Below are positions 5,867 to 7,210 of a DNA stretch of 7,210 nucleotides, in pieces (within the stretch, counting starts at the first letter, position 1; every line of letters begins with the position of its first letter). The stretch lies in contig CAKZMN010000185.1 of the NCBI GenBank assembly GCA_937128575.1, positions 1 through 7,210 of the forward strand. The letters run 5' to 3'. A model generated the notes under the pieces. The model ran no database searches. It was not told the DNA's origin and saw only the letters and a program-made list of their open reading frames with translations. Source of the DNA: an uncultured Alphaproteobacteria bacterium (GTDB lineage: Bacteria; Pseudomonadota; Alphaproteobacteria; Micavibrionales; Micavibrionaceae). A program made the translations under genes and the position numbers.

Positions 5867-6316
5867 ATGAAAAATCACGATTGGAAAAGAACCGCTTGGT
5901 TTTTGCTGCTCGCGGCGCCGATTGTTATTTCCTATTTTTATTATGATGTGGGCGGCAGCGCCCCTTCCCCGAATCCGTCCTACGTATCATCGGACGCGCC
6001 TAAATTAACGGCGCGCGCGAAGGAGCATCTGCTCTATGGTGACGGCAGTGGCGGCGGACATCGCCACAGCGTTGGCACGCCGTGCAAGAGCGAGTTTCCG
6101 TCCTATTGGGATGAAGATAAAATTTTAAACACCGTAGAGATGATTGCCGCCAATGATAATCTGGATTGGCGCCGCGAGAGTAATGGCTATGACGTTGCGG
6201 AGAGCACCGAAGATAAGGTGCGCGTGCGCGTGGTGGTTGATCCGGCGCGCAATGAAATTGTCACCGCCTATCCCACCAACTTGCCGCGCAATCCTTGTCC
6301 GGCCAACGACAAGTAA
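5867..6316 (+). CDS. Membrane-anchored or secreted EndoU-family ribonuclease
   Basis: This 149-residue protein has a basic N-terminus (MKNHDWKR) and a hydrophobic stretch at about 10-26, reading as a signal peptide or membrane anchor. A low-complexity linker (29-46) and a compact domain of about 100 residues follow. The domain matches my knowledge of the bacterial EndoU nuclease family (PF14436): KEHLLYGDG (52-60), GGGHRHSVG (62-70), KSEFPSYW (74-81), RVRVVVDP (119-126) and EIVTAYPTNLPRNP (130-143). Likely catalytic residues are His54, His65 or His67, and Tyr135 or Thr137. EndoU enzymes cleave RNA at uridines by metal-stimulated transesterification, and several are secreted or contact-dependent toxins. 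Export is inferred. Cys73 and Cys144 could form a disulfide outside the cytoplasm. The ATG directly follows the aldolase TAG with no clear ribosome-binding site, suggesting translational coupling. Family call fairly good; target unknown. Confidence 0.72.
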   Translation: MKNHDWKRTAWFLLLAAPIVISYFYYDVGGSAPSPNPSYVSSDAPKLTARAKEHLLYGDGSGGGHRHSVGTPCKSEFPSYWDEDKILNTVEMIAANDNLDWRRESNGYDVAESTEDKVRVRVVVDPARNEIVTAYPTNLPRNPCPANDK

Positions 6317-6317
6317 A

Positions 6318-6347
6318 TTGACATAACCCCCTCCTGTTTGCTATTAA
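6318..6347 (+). promoter_or_regulatory. Promoter placed for a leaderless mRNA
   Basis: A perfect TTGACA (6318-6323) starts two bases after the EndoU stop codon and is followed after 18 bases by TATTAA (6342-6347). The expected start of transcription, six to eight bases later, coincides with the A of the ATG at 6354. No Shine-Dalgarno sequence lies before that ATG, which fits a leaderless transcript. Confidence 0.5.
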
Positions 6348-6353
6348 ACGCTC

Positions 6354-6986
6354 ATGAAACTGAGTACAAAATTCAATGCGCAAAACCTGTCTGGGAAATT
6401 AAAGCAGGCATGGAGCTGGGCCTTCCTTAACAAAGGCAATGAAATAGATTATACGCGCCGCCGTATATCAGACGGCACGCCGCTACACAGCACGGGGCTT
6501 AATCGCTTGGCAAAAGATTGGCGCACAAAAGCGACGGTTATTGGGAGTGGCATTACTTATTTAGTAACAAAAGGCGATATAGATTTGACGGCAGCATTCT
6601 TAGGCTCATGCGCCTTTGGCATGTTTCTAAATACCGCTTCAGCCAATGTACTGCGTTCAATTCATTACTCTAAAATGTGCTTTAACACCCAACCAAAAGA
6701 TGCGGACAGCACATCAATAACTACGGCTAAAAAGATACCGGGGGACATGCTAACATCTGCTGCCCATAGCGGCGTCGGATTATTCTTCATTGCAACATCT
6801 GAAAGTAATGCAATGAATATTGCTCTGCCTATTTGGCTTCCCACGATTGTAGGTGAGGCGCGGTCTTTTCATCACTTCAGAAAAGTATTGAAGAATGAAT
6901 GGACGATTGAAGAAACGCCGCCGCCAAAAAAGAAGCCCGTTAAAGAAAAGGCGCCTTCAAAGGTTCAGGTTCCAAGCCTTGCCTAG
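6354..6986 (+). CDS. Predicted membrane protein of unknown function
   Basis: I do not recognise this 210-residue protein. The first 60 residues are basic and amphipathic (including YTRRRISDG at 33-41). Hydrophobic stretches at about 61-72, 78-99, 135-148 and 153-167 suggest two to four membrane segments or a membrane-associated helical bundle. The last 25 residues are a Pro/Lys-rich tail (TPPPKKKPVKEKAP) that looks disordered. His residues cluster at 173-174 (SFHHFRK). The start ATG has no Shine-Dalgarno sequence but lies where transcription from the 6318-6347 promoter should begin. It follows the EndoU gene by 37 bases on the same strand and converges on epmA with five bases between the stop codons. 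Composition is somewhat more A+T-rich than the aldolase gene. An immunity or partner role for EndoU is possible only by position. Confidence 0.6.
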   Translation: MKLSTKFNAQNLSGKLKQAWSWAFLNKGNEIDYTRRRISDGTPLHSTGLNRLAKDWRTKATVIGSGITYLVTKGDIDLTAAFLGSCAFGMFLNTASANVLRSIHYSKMCFNTQPKDADSTSITTAKKIPGDMLTSAAHSGVGLFFIATSESNAMNIALPIWLPTIVGEARSFHHFRKVLKNEWTIEETPPPKKKPVKEKAPSKVQVPSLA

Positions 6987-7000
6987 GCCGATTAAGGCTT
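6974..7000. terminator. Possible hairpin between convergent stop codons
   Basis: AAGCCTT (6974-6980) and AAGGCTT (6994-7000) form a perfect 7-base-pair stem with a 13-base loop spanning both stop codons (6984-6986 and 6992-6994). T-runs on either side are short, so it would be a weak, shared terminator at best. Confidence 0.35.
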
Positions 7001-7210
7001 TCTCGTCCAAAGCACATCATTAATATCATCTGCGCCGGTGGCGAGCATGGTTAGGCGATCTAGGCCTAGGGCTATGCCGCTGCTCTCAGGCAGGCCATAT
7101 TCTAGCGCCCTCATGAAATCTTCATCGATGGGGTATTGGTGCCCGTATAGTTTTTGTTTGAGCGCCATGTCGGCTTCGAAGCGTTTGCGCTGCTCGGCGG
7201 CGTCCGTTAG
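6992..7210 (-). CDS. epmA: EF-P--lysine ligase EpmA, C-terminal part (partial)
   Basis: The last 72 codons of a gene whose start lies beyond the right edge are read from 7210 down to the TAA at 6994-6992. The translation includes [39 protein letters not shown] and INDVLW. This is the motif 3 region of a class II lysyl-tRNA synthetase fold, with the G-x-x-R segment GLDR that binds ATP. EpmA (also PoxA or GenX) is a truncated LysRS homologue that attaches (R)-beta-lysine to elongation factor P. The [21 protein letters not shown] ending, without a longer tail, fits EpmA better than full LysRS, whose usual motif 3 region reads differently. The anticodon-binding domain that would distinguish them is outside the window, so LysRS remains a minor alternative. 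Confidence 0.82.
   Translation of the reverse strand, partial: LTDAAEQRKRFEADMALKQKLYGHQYPIDEDFMRALEYGLPESSGIALGLDRLTMLATGADDINDVLWTRKP

Noticed and set aside
1600..7070. Three copies of CCTAGG (1600, 6982, 7065), a hexamer often rare in proteobacteria
   Set aside because: Copies lie in unrelated contexts (promoter, stop codon, coding sequence) with no shared flanks, so there is no sign of a functional repeat.

Overview
The window looks like a chromosomal segment of an alphaproteobacterium with moderate G+C. The evidence is the divergent block of a DUF4164-like small coiled-coil gene plus zapA on one strand and tkt-gap on the other, an arrangement typical of that class, followed by a class I fructose-bisphosphate aldolase gene. 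Nothing in the sequence lets me name a genus, and no tRNA, rRNA, CRISPR array, insertion sequence or integrase is visible.

Layout. Positions 1-868 are visibly more A+T-rich than the central genes. They hold the 3' end of an unrecognised gene and a complete gene for a stand-alone protein with an RNA polymerase alpha-CTD-like DNA-binding domain. The latter converges on zapA, and the two stop codons overlap in a shared TTAA. Next, on the minus strand, come zapA (865-1203) and a 73-residue coiled-coil gene (1233-1454, GTG start), driven by a good sigma70-type promoter at 1505-1532. The 217-base divergent region 1455-1671 also contains a plus-strand TTGACC box nested in an inverted repeat upstream of tkt. 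tkt and gap are tightly spaced (12 bases) and probably form one operon, ending at a strong intrinsic terminator at 4808-4845. A second promoter-like sequence just upstream of that terminator could produce a separate small RNA of about 60 bases. The aldolase gene follows with its own promoter candidate, and an EndoU-family nuclease gene with an N-terminal membrane anchor or signal starts directly after its stop codon. Next is a predicted membrane protein with a promoter positioned for a leaderless mRNA, and finally the 3' end of epmA (EF-P lysine ligase) on the minus strand.

How the genes work together. tkt, gap and the aldolase link the non-oxidative pentose phosphate pathway (or the Calvin cycle) with the triose-phosphate part of glycolysis and gluconeogenesis. 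pgk, often found between gap and the aldolase gene in this class, is not here. ZapA acts in cell division and EpmA modifies elongation factor P. The most interesting items are the alpha-CTD-like protein, the EndoU nuclease tied to a glycolytic gene, and the putative small RNA between gap and the aldolase gene.
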